NCBI GenBank assembly: GCA_003550325.1
Contig: QKWP01000051.1
Location: 354,550-418,549 of the forward strand
Length of the DNA: 64,000 nucleotides
Direction of reading: 5' to 3'
DNA from: Gigaspora rosea
Taxonomy: Eukaryota > Glomeromycota > Glomeromycetes > Diversisporales > Gigasporaceae
A program made the position numbers and the translations under genes. How positions within the stretch are numbered: the first letter of the stretch is position 1; every line of letters starts with the position of its first letter. Positions 23,714 to 37,186 of this stretch are shown here, one piece after another. The notes beneath the pieces were generated by a model that saw only the letters and a list, made by a program, of their open reading frames with translations, did not search any database and was not told where the DNA came from.

Positions 23714-25300
23714 TACAAAAAATTAAGAATTTAGCTAATCAAGCTTCTATAAATTTTAATTTATACTCAAGTCATATATATTAATATCTAAATTGCAGAA
23801 AAATATTAATTTTAATATATAATTTACATTTCGAATTATTTTTTTCGAATAAAACATACAGAATTTTGAATTTCTAGAATGTATTTTTTTTGTATTTTTT
23901 TTTTATTTTTCTGTATTAATTAAGCTAGCTCAGGTAGATTGATATTATATATAATTATATTTACAACATATTTAATTCAAAAATTTTTCTATATTTTAAT
24001 ATATTGTTTGGTTTTTGTAAAATTTACTTTATTTAAGTATAGGGTATCCTGTGTAATTCGATTTTGATGATCAATTTTATGTGTAACCAAATGATCAACC
24101 AATCAAATCATGAATTTTGATCAACTCAATAAAGTAAAAAAAAGCAAAAATATAAAAAATGAATGTTAAAACATATGTTAACACTAATAAAAAATAACGG
24201 AGAGGTGGTTTTGTATATAATCTTTACTATAACATTAATATGCAACAAATATTAATTCTGGTTTATTTAAATAAGTATTAAACTTAATATTAAATTTACA
24301 ATATATATATAGTACAAGAAGCCTATACTCAACATATTTCAATTTTAAATTACTATAATTTTTGTGCAAAAGGTTTTTTAAAAAACTGGCCAGTAACTTT
24401 GTAGAGCAATATTAGTTTTATAAATTTGCCAAATATTTTTTTGAAAAACCTTCTCTATAAAAAGTTGATACATTTTAAAGATTACTATTGTTTTATATAT
24501 AATTTTACTATGTGTCTCAATTTTAACTAACTTTAAAGTGCTATAACTTTTTATAAAGGCAACATTTTAAAAATCTGACTACAGTGTGCGACACCTAAAG
24601 ACTAAAATCATTTCAAAAATTAATAGCTCTTGATACATAAAAGATATGAAAAAAGAAAGCCGCTAATTTGTAGCCAAGTTAATTTGCTACAACTTAGCGG
24701 CTTTATTTTTAAAATAATTATTATTTTTAAAGATGCTTAATTTTTATATGGTACATTAAAAAATTAATGAAAATGGAACAAGTCACATGGTTTGGCCTCT
24801 TACTATTGGCTAATTTGTTATTTTAATTAAAAAAATTTTTTGGAAAAAATATTTTGACCAATCAAAATACAAGAAATCAAAAAGATAGTAAATTTCAATA
24901 TAAAATTTTTTAAAATGGGACAAATCATATGTTTTAGTCTTTAGCTATCATGAACTATAGTAACTTTGTTCATTATAATAAGCTCTACAAATTTGCCAAA
25001 TATCTTTTAAAAATATTGTCTCTACAAAAAGTTGATGCATTTTAAAGTTATACTATTTTATTGTCTAGTATAGGTTTCTTGCACTATATCTACTTTGTTT
25101 AAGACGGCTCATAGACACTTTTTAATTTTTCTCACTTACTTTAATATATAATTATAATAAAAGTTAATTATTAATAGTGCATCTAATCATCTACAATATA
25201 ATTTTAATGCAAGGTAGTCTTAGTATTGGACAAGCAACAATAACAATAATAGGCAAAAGACAGTGCCAATAGACAACTTTTTTACTAAACTTAGTATATA
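23714..25300. other. Gene-free; repeated motif pair and a hairpin
   Basis: About 24390-24560 and 24920-25070 share words such as AACTTTGT, TTTGCCAAATAT and AAAAAGTTGAT.CATTTTAAAG, two halves of one unit. Between them, 24656-24704 forms a hairpin with arms AAAGCCGCTAA / TTAGCGGCTTT and a second pairing TTGTAGC / GCTACAA. No coding frame. Confidence 0.5.
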
Positions 25301-25545
25301 GAAGTGAGTTAGTAGAAAAGGTTCAAATTTTTTCTAAGTAAAAGTTTTCATGACTTTAAGCTTAAATATCTTAACAACTATCTTAATAAATTTAATAATT
25401 TTTTTTTATTTTAATTCTATATAATTCCAAGATTAAAATAAAAATTTTTTAGCAAATTTGACTAAATAGTTGTTAAGATATTTTAATTTAAAAATTAAAA
25501 AAAATTTACTAAAAATGATTTGTTCCTTTTCTACTGACTTACCCC
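25301..25545. mobile_element. MITE family A, copy 3
   Basis: Ends GAAGTGAGTTAGTAGAAAAG and CTTTTCTACTGACTTACCCC, with the same internal AAATATCTTAACAACTATC and complement as copy 2, and very similar length. Confidence 0.72.
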
Positions 25546-25720
25546 ATATATACAGCTTACTATATAAAATACCTAATACAAAATAAAATATCTTTAAAAG
25601 TATATTTGCTTTATGACAAAATAAAATGAAGTTTTTTTTTCTAAGAAATATATGCTGGTTGAAAATTTAGCTTTGTTGTATGTTTAAAACTATATGCCAC
25701 AAAAGATCTGCATTAATACA

Positions 25721-25874
25721 TCATATGTGTAACATATCATAAGATACCTTACCTTTAATAAAGTAAAGGATTAATAGTAGTGTAAAAAGGAAATATATCA
25801 TATGTGTAACATATCGTAAGATACCCTACCTTTAATAAAGTAAAGAATTAATAGTAGTGTAAAAAAAAAATAAC
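25721..25874. repeat. 77-bp tandem duplication
   Basis: The unit starting TCATATGTGTAACATATC occurs twice head-to-tail (25721, 25798) with only a few differences, including CAT to CGT and an A-run length change. Confidence 0.85.
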
Positions 25875-25945
25875 AAAAAAAGCCTAATATATACTTTATA
25901 CTAATCATTACATCTGATATTATATTACATTTGTCATAAAGTACC

Positions 25946-26124
25946 AGGACTTCGAAATATACATAGATAGGTCAGGTATGAGTTTGCTTATTTTTGAGGT
26001 TTTTTATACAAATATTTTCCATTTATAGTAATTTTTTGCTTATTTTTGAAGTTTTTTTTGCAGATCTTTCCTTTTTAGTAACCCTATAATTAATCTGACC
26101 TATTTATGTATATTTCGGGGTCCT
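25946..26124. mobile_element. MITE family B, copy 1 (179 bp), exact 8-bp TSD
   Basis: TIRs AGGACTTCGAAATATACATA and TATGTATATTTCGGGGTCCT. AAAGTACC flanks both sides exactly (25938-25945, 26125-26132). The interior is T-rich with two TTTGCTTATTTTTGAGGTTT-like repeats. A diverged copy lies at 41980-42158. Confidence 0.88.
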
Positions 26125-28241
26125 AAAGTACCTTTAGATATGCAAAATGTGCATTAGAGATCTTGACATTTTCAGCATTACAGTGTGGAGAAAGATCACT
26201 AAATATTATATTCCACTTGACCACCTATTAGAGCTTTTAGTTTTTTTAGAAAAACTATAAAAACAGAACTATATCTGCATTTTTGATAGAATAGTTAAAT
26301 TTTTATATGGGCTTTGGAATAGATCAAAAGCTTGAATATTATTTTTCTATGAACATTTGTAAATAAAATTCAAAAAAATCATATAAAGATTTGGTCACAC
26401 AAATAACGTATGTGTCATAAGATTATTATCTGAATTTGGGTTAGGGTACTAATTTCAGCTAGGCATTTTAGTCAAAAAATAGCACTTTAAGATTGTGCCA
26501 CATATCACAAATAAGTTATATATAAATCAGGGTCATGTTTTATCGCATATCAAATTTTATTTATAAGAATTGATATATTGAAATTATTTATTTGTACAGT
26601 ATATATATAAATTCTTATCATATTTGTAGAAATGATAATTATATATATCTAGATAATATTAAACTTTAGCAAGTATAACCAGGTGGTCGCAGTTAAGTAA
26701 AAATTTGATATTCATTAAAATCAAAAAAACTACAGTATCTGTGACCAGGACAGTCATACTTGAATAATATTTAGCACAGTAATTTTTATTGGCTTGCTTT
26801 TAAAATTTTGCTTTTACATAATCAATATCATCTACACCCAGTCTCAAAATAGTTGATGCTAAAAAAGACTTAATACAACATATTTTTCCCATTAAAAAGT
26901 TTAAATATTTTTATTGTCCTTTTCTTCCTTTTCTAAAATTAGACTCTAAAACTTTGTCCTGGTCTGGTAATTGCTCCCAAATTTTATTATTAAATAGAAA
27001 ATTAGTAGAAAATTGGATGTATTCTCACTATATATTTTTTTATAATAGTTAAACCATAACTATATCCTTTTCCAAAATAATAATACATATGAATCACTTT
27101 TAGAATAGTATTTTATTATTATTTTTAGCATTGATGATTTTATTATCTAGTTCACAAAAATTAACCAAGTTAATTTCTATATCAGAAAATGTCTATAGTG
27201 AAATAATACTCAATAGTTTCTATCCTCACAAAAATCACAGGGCTATATATTTTGTAAACTGTTATAATTGCTATTATCACCGCAAGCAAGGGCCAGGCAT
27301 GTGAACATAGCCAAATATAAATCATGTACTAGTCAAATGCGACCCAGTTAGTGCAGCAAATTAGCATTATAAGAAAAGAAAAATAGATCACATAACTTTT
27401 TATAAACTTCCAGATCTTGTTACTATAAGGTACTGGGCAGTATAAAGGTTACATCATGGGAAAATACATGGAAATTTGATATGACTTTCTATCAACTTCC
27501 GGAACTAGTAATTATAAAGAAATTATGAAATCACCAGCTCCCAAACAAGATCCACTAAGGCATAGATAAGTATAACAGTATATATATAGCAATGTGACTA
27601 CATACGTGTTTACTAAAATGCTAAAAATTCAATTTTCAACCCTGTTCCACTCCTCATAGATACATGTCATATGGAAAACTACCACTTAATTTAAAAAAAA
27701 AACTCAGAATCAAATATTCCTAGCACATCAAGTAAAAATGGTCTAAATCCTGCCATTTTCATGAAACTGCTTATTTCATTAGTCAGCCAGCTGCATTATG
27801 CAGCTGGTAAACTACTAGTTAATTGCCTTTTTCCTGTATATATCACATGCGTGCAATGTTTTTTAGCAATAATAATTTATTGGATCATACTTTAATATTT
27901 TTTGGCTATATCTAAAAACCATGATCTAAATATGGAAAAATTTTAAAAAAGATAATGAAATTATAACAATTTTATTTTCCTTTAAATGATCAATATCATC
28001 ATCAGATATAATAGATATATCAACTATGAATTAATAATCAAACGTATAAAAATTAAGGAATAGGACTAGTTATTTTCTATTATGATTTTAAAATTTGACT
28101 TTATGTGTTATGCACTTAAATTTTAAGCCATAGTACGATTTCTAAAAGTTATTTCTGGCAACTTATTTCATTGAAACTATAATACAGTACTGATATACTA
28201 TTTTATCTAAAGTATATTTTTTGATAAACATATATTTAATA
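26125..28241. other. No supported gene
   Basis: A+T-rich with a single GGGTTAGGGTA word at about 26430. No frame, TIR or tandem repeat could be defended. Confidence 0.35.
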
Positions 28242-28960
28242 GGGGCTACTATTTCCACTATGGTTACATAAGATTTTTTATTTTTAGAATTCAAAATAAT
28301 ATATGCACTTATATTACACAAAGGCCCAGTGCATTATTTTTGCAAAAATAATTTTTAGTTACATACTGCTAATGTTGTGTAATATTATACAAGTCTTATT
28401 TTGGTTGGGTCAGCCAGCATTAAACTTAATGCTGTTGGGCACTATTATGATAGTATTATGATAATGCCCCTGGCGGGTTAGACATAAATCTGGCCCACCC
28501 TAACAGGACCTCGATGAACTCTGATACAACTCAGATAATTCTAAAAAAGAAAATTTTGCATAGAAATTCATCAAACATTGCATTTTTACATAGTAAATAT
28601 TCAAATTTTGCTCTATTTTACAAATTCAGATCTAAGTTGTATCAGAGTTCTTTGGGGTCCTATCCTAACTCTAAATCTAGGTTCAAAGCAAATTTAATCA
28701 CAGACATATACTGGTTACACAACATATGCACATATGTTATACAAAGGCCTAGTGTATTGTTTTTGCAAAAATAATTTTTGGTTATATGCCCTAATGTCAT
28801 GTTATATTATACAAGTCTTGTTTTAGTAACCTAAATCAAATTGGGCCAATTAAAAATAATTAAAATTATAATATACAATATTATATTAAAGTCTAAAAAT
28901 AGTAACTTCGTATAACCATGGTGAAAAAAGCAAAATACCATGGTGAAAATAGGCAGTCCC
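28242..28960. mobile_element. Foldback element family C, copy 2, with nested insertion
   Basis: Diverged copy of 13185-14012: same AAAATAATTTTTGGTTA, GCATTAAACTTAATGC and GGCCCACCCTAAC segments in the same order. Ends GGGGCTACTATTTCCACTA and TGGTGAAAATAGGCAGTCCC are flanked by ATTTAATA on both sides (28234-28241, 28961-28968), an exact 8-bp TSD. Interrupted by the element at 28505-28661. Confidence 0.85.
28505..28661. mobile_element. 157-bp MITE nested in family C copy 2
   Basis: TIRs of about 30 bp with four mismatches: AGGACCTCGATGAACTCTGA at the left and the complement of AGGACCCCAAAGAACTCTGA at the right. Flanks ACCCTAAC (28497-28504) and ATCCTAAC (28662-28669) match at 7 of 8. Removing it restores the outer element's CACCCTAACYCTAAATCTAG. 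Confidence 0.82.
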
Positions 28961-29159
28961 ATTTAATATTACATATTTTTTACAATCCTTTTTTTAGACA
29001 TGAATCAGACCAGTCCTAATACTAAATTGGACCAATTTTTGTCAAAAAAGATTTTCAAAGTAATGTCTAAGAAAAGAATTATTGAAAATGTATAATATTG
29101 AGTATATATATATCTTATCAAAAATTCACTATAAATGAAATAGTATTTCAATATAATGG

Positions 29160-29400
29160 TATTAGATATATATGAGGACGAAAGCATTTTGGGTTCTAAA
29201 ACCCAAAATAAAATTTGAAGACGAAATTGTTTTTGACCTATTTTACTTGAAAGACAAAATTATTTGATACTTTTTTTGAATGGACGAAATTATAAGGAAC
29301 ATATCTATATAAATTTTATTTGCTCTTTCTTATAAAAAATTTTAATTTTCTCTAATGAAGACGAAATAGGCCTTTTTCAAAAATCAATTTCGGTGGCATC
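29160..29400. repeat. GACGAAAT-word repeat
   Basis: GACGAAA occurs at about 29177, 29220, 29283 and 29359 in a T-rich context, with an AAAATGCTTT...AAAACCCAAAATA foldback. The same word family forms an array at 62.9-63.1 kb. Confidence 0.4.
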
Positions 29401-29439
29401 ACTAGTATTAGATGAATAAGTTGGCAGTGAAGTAGCTTT

Positions 29440-29830
29440 TAGGAATTGTTATATTAGAATTTTTTATAGCAACTCAAAAGAAATTATAAATTCCAGTACA
29501 GACTAACCATTTCTGTAGTTCATAAAATGGTGAGCAAGGTTAGTAAGAGAATTTTCACAATTCTTTGCAAACTAACTCAATCTTTACATATTATATCAAG
29601 TAAATTTGTAACAAAATTTTTTATAGAAACTCACAATTAAGTCTTGTAATTTAGTACAACTATCCTTTTTTGTCTTTCCAGAATAGAAAGAAAGTCCTTT
29701 AACAGAATTTATAGTGATTTGTTGTAAAAATTCCATCAATTTATTCTAGTACAAGCTGATTCAACCTCAACTACATACTGTGTACCTTTGGAATACAGAA
29801 ATTTTAAAATAAATGACCTATATTCTGATA
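29440..29830. repeat. Degenerate tandem repeat, second copy of the 5.5-6.3 kb array
   Basis: Words TTTTTATAGCAACTCA, AATTCCA.TACAGACTAA, AACTCAATCTT.ACATATTA and TTTGTAACAAAATTTTTTAT recur at about 110-130 bp spacing, in the order seen at 5540-6290. Confidence 0.5.
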
Positions 29831-29909
29831 ACTGCTTCTCATTGATCAGTTAAATATATTATCTGTAATCTTTGTATTCTATTTTAAATAAGAGCTTTTA
29901 GATATAATT

Positions 29910-30152
29910 GTGTATAATTATACAGACAAATCCAAGGAACCAAAGAAACATAAACTCATTTGGCAAGCTCTGAACAAGAAGGTAGCAAAGATCTTTAATA
30001 GTGCTATCAGAACTGGAATACCAAAAACTGGAGCCAGAAAACTAAATGAAAGACCTTTGAAGAAGAGGGTTCACCAATCTGGCCACTGGAGTTGTACTGA
30101 AAAAAAGAATCTATGCTTTGAAAGTAGGTACCAGGGAGAAGAAAAACCATAA
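29910..30152 (+). pseudogene. Short basic coding-like frame, unknown
   Basis: 80 codons, very rich in Lys/Arg/Asn (KSKEPKKHKLIWQALNKKV). It follows the degenerate tandem array just as the coding-like stretch at 6295 does. No motif, no clear start, and stop-interrupted beyond 30152. Probably a remnant of an unknown element. Confidence 0.25.
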
Positions 30153-30601
30153 GGCACCTAATGCCAGTAAATTAACCCTTCTTGGTCAACTAGTTTGGAA
30201 GTTAAGAACCCATAAAAGAAGCAAGAAATTTCTGAGTATATACATGTAGCTTTATACAAATTTTTAAAAAGTGTCCACAATACCTTGGTAGGCCACTGTA
30301 GTTGTATAATAGTAAGAGGTAATATGTTAAAATTTTCTATCTTTTAAAAATTAAAAAATTGCAAAAAAATAAAAAATACTCTTTTTGGAATATATATACT
30401 ACCTAAATTAATTTTTGAAAAAAGCCTATTTTGGGTTTCCAAAAATAAATTAAAATTTTTAATAAGAGAAAGCAAATAAAATTTATATATTTATGTTCTT
30501 TATAATTTTGTCTATTCAAAAATAGTAATTCCAGCCAAAATTAAAAAAATTGGCTAAGCTGGTTTTTTGATCTGGTTCGTGTTCACTATATTTTACACAG
30601 A

Positions 30602-30712
30602 CAGTGTCTGATGACAATTCATATGAGATGGATGCGGACATTTGGACAATGTCCAAATATGTCCATGTCCAAGTAATATGCATGGACAATGTCCGTGTAC
30701 ATCACTGCTCTA
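30602..30712. mobile_element. Possible hAT MITE remnant
   Basis: CAGTGTCTGATGAC at the left and GTACATCACTG at the right are weak inverted ends. The interior consists of GGACAATGTCC / GGACATTTGG words, like the element at 13360-13610. No TSD was found. Confidence 0.4.
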
Positions 30713-30768
30713 AACTGTATAAATTTAATTTTATAAAAATTGACCAATCACAAGAAAGTTTATTCTAT

Positions 30769-30960
30769 AGAGTATAACCCGGAGTATAGCCCTGGAGTAT
30801 AACCTAGAATATAATTTGGAGTATAATCTGGAGCATAACCCAGGTCTGCTCTATATGGAATATTCCAGGTTATACGAAATAACTCTACTCTGGGCTATTA
30901 TATAATTTTTAAAATCTCAACCCACTCCAACTTTAGACTGGAGTATAACCCGGATTGCTC
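30769..30960. repeat. GGAGTATAACCC minisatellite and flanking inverted copies
   Basis: At least six variants of a 12-14-bp unit GGAGTATAACCC run from 30769 to about 30845, followed by inverted copies (GGTTATAC) and another GGAGTATAACCCGG near 30942. The block can fold on itself and may be the terminal array of a small element. Confidence 0.65.
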
Positions 30961-31079
30961 CAGAGTATGTTGTTCCATTAAGGAAAGTGCAGTAAATCAC
31001 GTAATTTCCTAGGGGGTCTGCCATTTATCACGTCCTATATATTTAGTCTAAATAGCCAATTATATTGAAGTGGTCATCA

Positions 31080-31490
31080 AATATATTTTTTTAAAAAATT
31101 TTATTTTTCCGTCGAACGTAAAAATCAAAAGTCAATTAATAAAAAGTTATCCAATACTTATGAAATTTTGTAGTAAGTGTATTTTGATCTGCTGAATAAG
31201 GTTACATAATCGAATTTAATCGATTTTATTAGTAAAATTTAGACTTTACTATGTAGCAAAGTTTGTTGGTTGTGGGCGAATATATTTTTTTAAAAAACTT
31301 TAAAATTTTTGTCAAACGTAAAAATTAAAAGGCAATTAATAAAAAATTTTCCAATACTTATAAAAATTTTGTAGTAAGTGTATTTTTATCTGCTGAAAAA
31401 GGTAACTTAATCCATTTGTTTCGATTTACTTAGTAAAATTTAAACTTTACTATGATGCAATATTTTTAATTGTGGGCGAATATATTTTTT
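31080..31490. repeat. Tandem pair of about 190-bp MITE-like units
   Basis: Two head-to-tail units share ACGTAAAAAT.AAAAG, CAATTAATAAAAA, GTAAGTGTATTTT.ATCTG and GGGCGAATATATTTTTTT. They resemble the interior of the mariner-like MITE at 18025-18334 and the copy at 38400-38545 in the same orientation. Confidence 0.6.
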
Positions 31491-31609
31491 TAAAAAATTT
31501 TAATTGCAGATCTGCATGTGATCGATAGAAATTACAATAATAGACTATAGCGCTATGTTTAATAATAAAAAATAATATATTTGTAATCTCTCTTTCCTTG
31601 AAGAATTAG

Positions 31610-34600
31610 ATGTCAAGCACACACATAACTCCAGGAGAACTCATAACAACTGGTACTATTGAACCAGAGCTTCATTACGGGCCATATATACGTGATTGGT
31701 GGGTTTTTTCAGAAGAGGAAAATACACTTTATCCTATTCCTATACGGTTAGGACTTGAAGTTATAATTCAACTTAATAAAAAACCATTTGTTGTTCGTGT
31801 AGTTCGTAATATGCATAGTCCTTTACAACCCGGATATATATGCGAAGGAAGTGGACAAAGCAGCGGTATTGTTACAAGTGCTTCCGCGGCAATTACGTCC
31901 ATTTATCAAGCCATTTTTGGCACCAAAGCAAAATTTGCTGGACCTGCTTATTTGGGTTTAAATCAAGTTAAGACAGCCCAAAAATTATTAGAAGGCATTA
32001 TTTTTCGCCCTTTTATTGTTAATGTAGAAAACTTATTTATTTTTGTGTGTTCACTTGGCGAAATTACACATTCAAACCAAAAAAAAATTAGCCATTATTC
32101 TACAACATTTTTTCATAAATACAAATCAAAGCAATCAGCTTTTTTTCAATGTATCAATAAAGATTCATATTTGATTACAATTTACCAAGATAGTCAAATA
32201 ATCGCCGAATATAAAGACAATTCACCCAGTGCCGTTTGGCAACAAATTGGAGTTTTGAAATCTATTCCCGGTGAAACTTTATTTGCTATAAATAACCTAA
32301 AGATCTTACATAAATTAGAGGAATACAAAACCAAACTTCAAAAACCTATAGCTAAAGAATGTACATATGAAGATTGGGATGATAAAACAATTATGGAAAA
32401 TCTGTTTGAAAAATTTTTAAAAAAAGCGGTCAGCAAATCGATTGAAGAATGGCATCAAGTGTTTCAAAGCTGGAAGCGACAAAAAAGTCATATAATTGAA
32501 CTACACACTCACATTAGAAAAATATATGGAAAAAATCATGAGTTTCGAAGTCGTGAGTTGTGGGCGTGGCGTGCAATATTTCGCGCTGCAGGATGTTCAG
32601 AAATTACTCCATATAGCAAAGAAGTTTCTGAGGTAACTAATAAATTGGCATTATATTTTATCTAGATTGGTGATCAAGTAATAATAAATAAATATATTAC
32701 TATTTCTTGATCACCGGTTAAAAACATTTTCTAACCTAATGAAATGGAAATTTTAATTAGTGGAAGCTAGTTCAGATAATTCAAATTAAAATAAATAAAT
32801 AAATAAATAAACCCCATTTTTTATGAATTACACTAAATGATCAAAACTCAAAATCCCTTTAACTAGTGGTTATAATGATCGTTCATATTAAAAATTGAGC
32901 GATGGTAAACGTATAACGAATATTGTTTTCTAGATTTCCCAGTGATTCTTATTTACTACAAAAATTTTAACAATAAACTAGCAATAATATGTTAGTATAA
33001 ATAATAGACCTTTTAAAAAGCGTAAAAACATTTGAACACTTATATATAGATTAACAATATATATATATTTTTTTTCCCGATAATATTACCATGGGACGCC
33101 GAGTAGGCGTACTAATTAACAAAATTTAAAAAATAGCATAAAAAAAACTCATTTGATTAGCTAAAAAATTTTCCACTAATTAATATTTTCAATCAGAATA
33201 ATAAACATGCTTTAATTTGACTGATGCAAAAGATAAATTAGAACTTTAGATCTGAATTTATCATCTAATTAGATTTTCTGAAGAATTCTTAAATCCAGTA
33301 AAATAATAAATTCAAATTCTAAATTCTGATTTTCCTTTGCATTATTCATTTTTCCTCAAACCTATTATAATTTCCTAGTTATAGCTGTCATTCGATATTA
33401 TTATGCGATTTAGTGAACATACATGTTCATAAATCATTCGAATGGCAGATTGTATAGTATTTGATATCATATTTTCTAATTTGAATAGAAAAATCAATAA
33501 TTAATATGAGATAAATATAATAACATAGGCCGAATTTTGGACAAATGCACCCGATCCTGAAAAAGATCGTAATACTCTAAAAAATCTATACGAAGATGGA
33601 TTTTTGAATATATCAGTACAAACTTTATCTGATGATAAAATGCTTTGGGAATGTTTTCATAAAAGCTATGATGCAAATACTAAAGGAATAGATGGTAAAG
33701 TGCGTGTACTGTCAATTATTGCAGAAAGTTTTACATACCAAAAGATAATGGATGAATTAGGAGTAAGATAAATTATAATCTAATCTTTCAGTTCAAATTT
33801 GTAATAAAAGCCTATTTTGGCTTTTTTTTTTTTTTTTTACATTATAAGATCAGATTATTGAGACCCCTAACATAATGTATAATAATAAATTTTATACTAT
33901 AACTTAGATATCTCCCAACACCGTAAATGCTGCACGAAAATTTTCTCGGATTAATGGACCCGGATGTATTGCATTAGAGAAGCCCAATATAACTCGCTCA
34001 AAAATGTCTGAAGTTAAAGAAAGAGAATTTGAATTATTTTTTACAGACAAAGAAAATGTAAATATGAGTTCTTACAAGGTGGATGCTAAAACACAATTGC
34101 CCATACTTTACTTGAAAGACCAAAAAAAGACACTTTGGGAAAAATTTTCTGCTACTTATCCAGATGGAATGAAACGTACATCTTTTATGGCCCGTCTTCA
34201 AAATAGTCGTTTTCAGTATCGAGATGATCTAGGAGGATTATGTATAACATGTAATGATTTTGGATATCAACCATTTGAAGATTTGATTGATATAATTAGT
34301 ACAAACTTTTCTTACAAAGCATTGCGGGTTAGTTGAATATAAAAAAAATTTTTTTTCCCATAATCAAACTAGAAAATTTCCATTTGTACACTATGTGCAT
34401 GTACACGGGTATATTGATATCTCAAAGTCTTGAATATGAATCAGCTTTGAGTATTTTAACAAAAAATATTCCTTGCCAAATTTTAGCATAAACTATAACT
34501 CTTTCCAATTCTAAAACTAACCCTTACCCTAACCTTAAACAGGGTTAATTATTTGTTTTATAATTCATATATTGCACGAATGTGTAAATCAATAAATTAT

Positions 34601-37153
34601 ACCCGCGTATAAACACTACGTGTAAACTGATAAATTTTTATCAAATACATTATTCTTTAGGACGATCTAATTAATAAAATAGAATTATTACGTCATCATC
34701 TAAAACGGAATTATGAAAAAGAATTAGTTGTTAATAGGAATGGTACAATTAATCATGTAGATTGTATAAATCATTGCTTATTGTTTGCATTTGGTGAATG
34801 TAAATCTCAACATTTTTCACGATGCCCAGAATGTGATAAGTTTTTTGGTATATTTGAATATCTAATAAATAAGCTTGATATTTCATACAATATAAAGCTT
34901 ATGGAATGTCAAGAACGATTAATATGTTATTTAGCCCACCAAACCCGTAAAACATACCTAAGTTCCCAATTCAATGCTACATTAGGTGAGCTTGATGATC
35001 ATGGAGCAGTAATTGTAGTTGACTATAAGATGCGAATTTTACCTTCAACAGCTCGAGAAACAAAAAGCCAGTTCTTTGGAAAGCGAGGGTGGACACTCCA
35101 TACGACCTTGGTGTTTCAAAAAGATAAAAATGACAGTGAAAATTTGGATATTCGGGCCTATGATCATTGGAGTACTGATACCAAGCAGGATGCTTGGTTC
35201 ACTGCGTCATGCTTTGAGGCAGTATTCATGACCATGGAACCTAAACCTCGTTGGATCAAAATAATTTCAGATAACGGAGGGCACTATCATAATTCAGAAT
35301 TAATGGCAATTATTAGTTATTGGCATAGTTGGTACGATATAGAAGTACGCGGATGGATTTTTCTTGAACCCGGGGAAGCAAAAACTACAGTTGATTCTCA
35401 TCATGCAACAGCAAGTAGATTTGATACTGTATATGAGTGTCGCCAAATGAAAATATGCAATTTTAAAAATATATTATTATGAATTTCATAAAAATAAATT
35501 TTTAGAATGTCATGTTTTCATTTGGCGACACTTATATCTAGTCGAAACTAAATATTTTGATGTGTTAAATAGTACACTTACAATACCATTCAACATACTA
35601 CTTGATTTGTCATTCAATATATAATTTACTTTTCATACGATTTAGTGCGTATGAATGCTAAATGTTGGTGAGGCCATGTAAATGTTGAAATTTCATTAAT
35701 CAATAGGTTGAATAAGTAATTGAATGACATTCTAAGTGTGCTATTAAAAAAATCAAAATTTTTTTTAATTTAACCAGTATATAATATACATTTCATTTTT
35801 TTTATTTTATTATTCTACTAAAATAAATGATGTCAATAATAGATTGCACATGCAATTAAGAGATACATTAGAGTTGGATATGACCTTACCGATGGAGCAG
35901 ACATTGAGTCAGCGCTTCATAATTTGAGCGGAACATCTGTGGCGCGTATAGAGCCGGATCGTAATGAAACAGTAGAAACACCAAAATCATTATCAGGCCA
36001 AAGAAACATAAAATCAAATTCAGAATTATTAGAGTAAGTTTAATATAAACTTTCTAAAATTAAAATTTATCAAAAGTAAGCGAAAGAATTTTTCCTTATT
36101 AACTTTGACATAATAAGAAGGCTAAAGACTTGCACATAACAATTGTAATAATGTGCAAGTACTTCTAATTACAAAGTTAATCGTGCCATATTTGCTATGC
36201 TCGATTTTTAATTCTCATCTCGAGTATTGATTCATATTGCTGAAAGTTGATCTTAAAAAGTCTTAACGATAAGCCGCTAGCCAAGATGATAAAATTAGTA
36301 TGAATTTATCCTAATAGAAGTTAGGTTAATTGGCGGCCAAATGTGTTGAATGTATAATTGTTATAGTGTTATAGACGGCATTCTGAACTAGTTAATTAGA
36401 AATATTAAATACTGACTAAATGTCAATTTAACATGCTGATTACTTACAGAATGCCACCAATAGCCACTAGGCATTTAGCACATTTAGCAGTAAATTAATC
36501 CAACTTCAATCAGAACAAACTTATATACTGCTATACTGATTTTATCAGTTACTAATAAGCTTAGAATCTAGATTTCTTGTTCTTAAATATAAACGACCTC
36601 CCATTTTCTTGTCAAACCCTAGAAATTTTCTTACATAGTTACAGCATTGAAAGCAAAAAAAAAATAAATAAATAAAAACTTTGAATAAGTACAAAATACC
36701 GAAGATATATTTATTCATGGAAAGATATAGTAATAAGAATATACAGCCAGATATCTAATTTTAAAGATCTCAACCCAGATTATCAACTAACAAATAGAGC
36801 AAACATATGGTGCAATTTCTATTTCCAATAACATATATATCCGTGTATTTTCATGATTAATAGAACTAATCAACAATCAGCAATCAGTGTCAGAAAAAAA
36901 AAAATCAAAACCATACCTGGTATTTCCAAATTGTTCGAGTGGTCCTGGCCTGTAACAGGCCAATACGCTGGATATATTTGTGCCCGCTCCCTTCCTCATA
37001 TAGGTGAATGGACCAACTTCCAACCTACGCAGATTGCTACCTTTTGTAAAAGACCTTCTCCAATATTTTCCGAATCATCTGAGCCAAAAACTGCATGGAA
37101 AACACCGATTCCTAAAACAACAAGTAATACAGTATTTGAATATTTATTATTGT

Positions 37154-37186
<33 letters not shown>

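Noticed and set aside
24656-24704. Rho-independent terminator (hairpin followed by TTTATTTTT)
   Set aside because: The window is eukaryotic with spliceosomal introns; the hairpin sits in gene-free DNA and is better seen as a foldback fragment.
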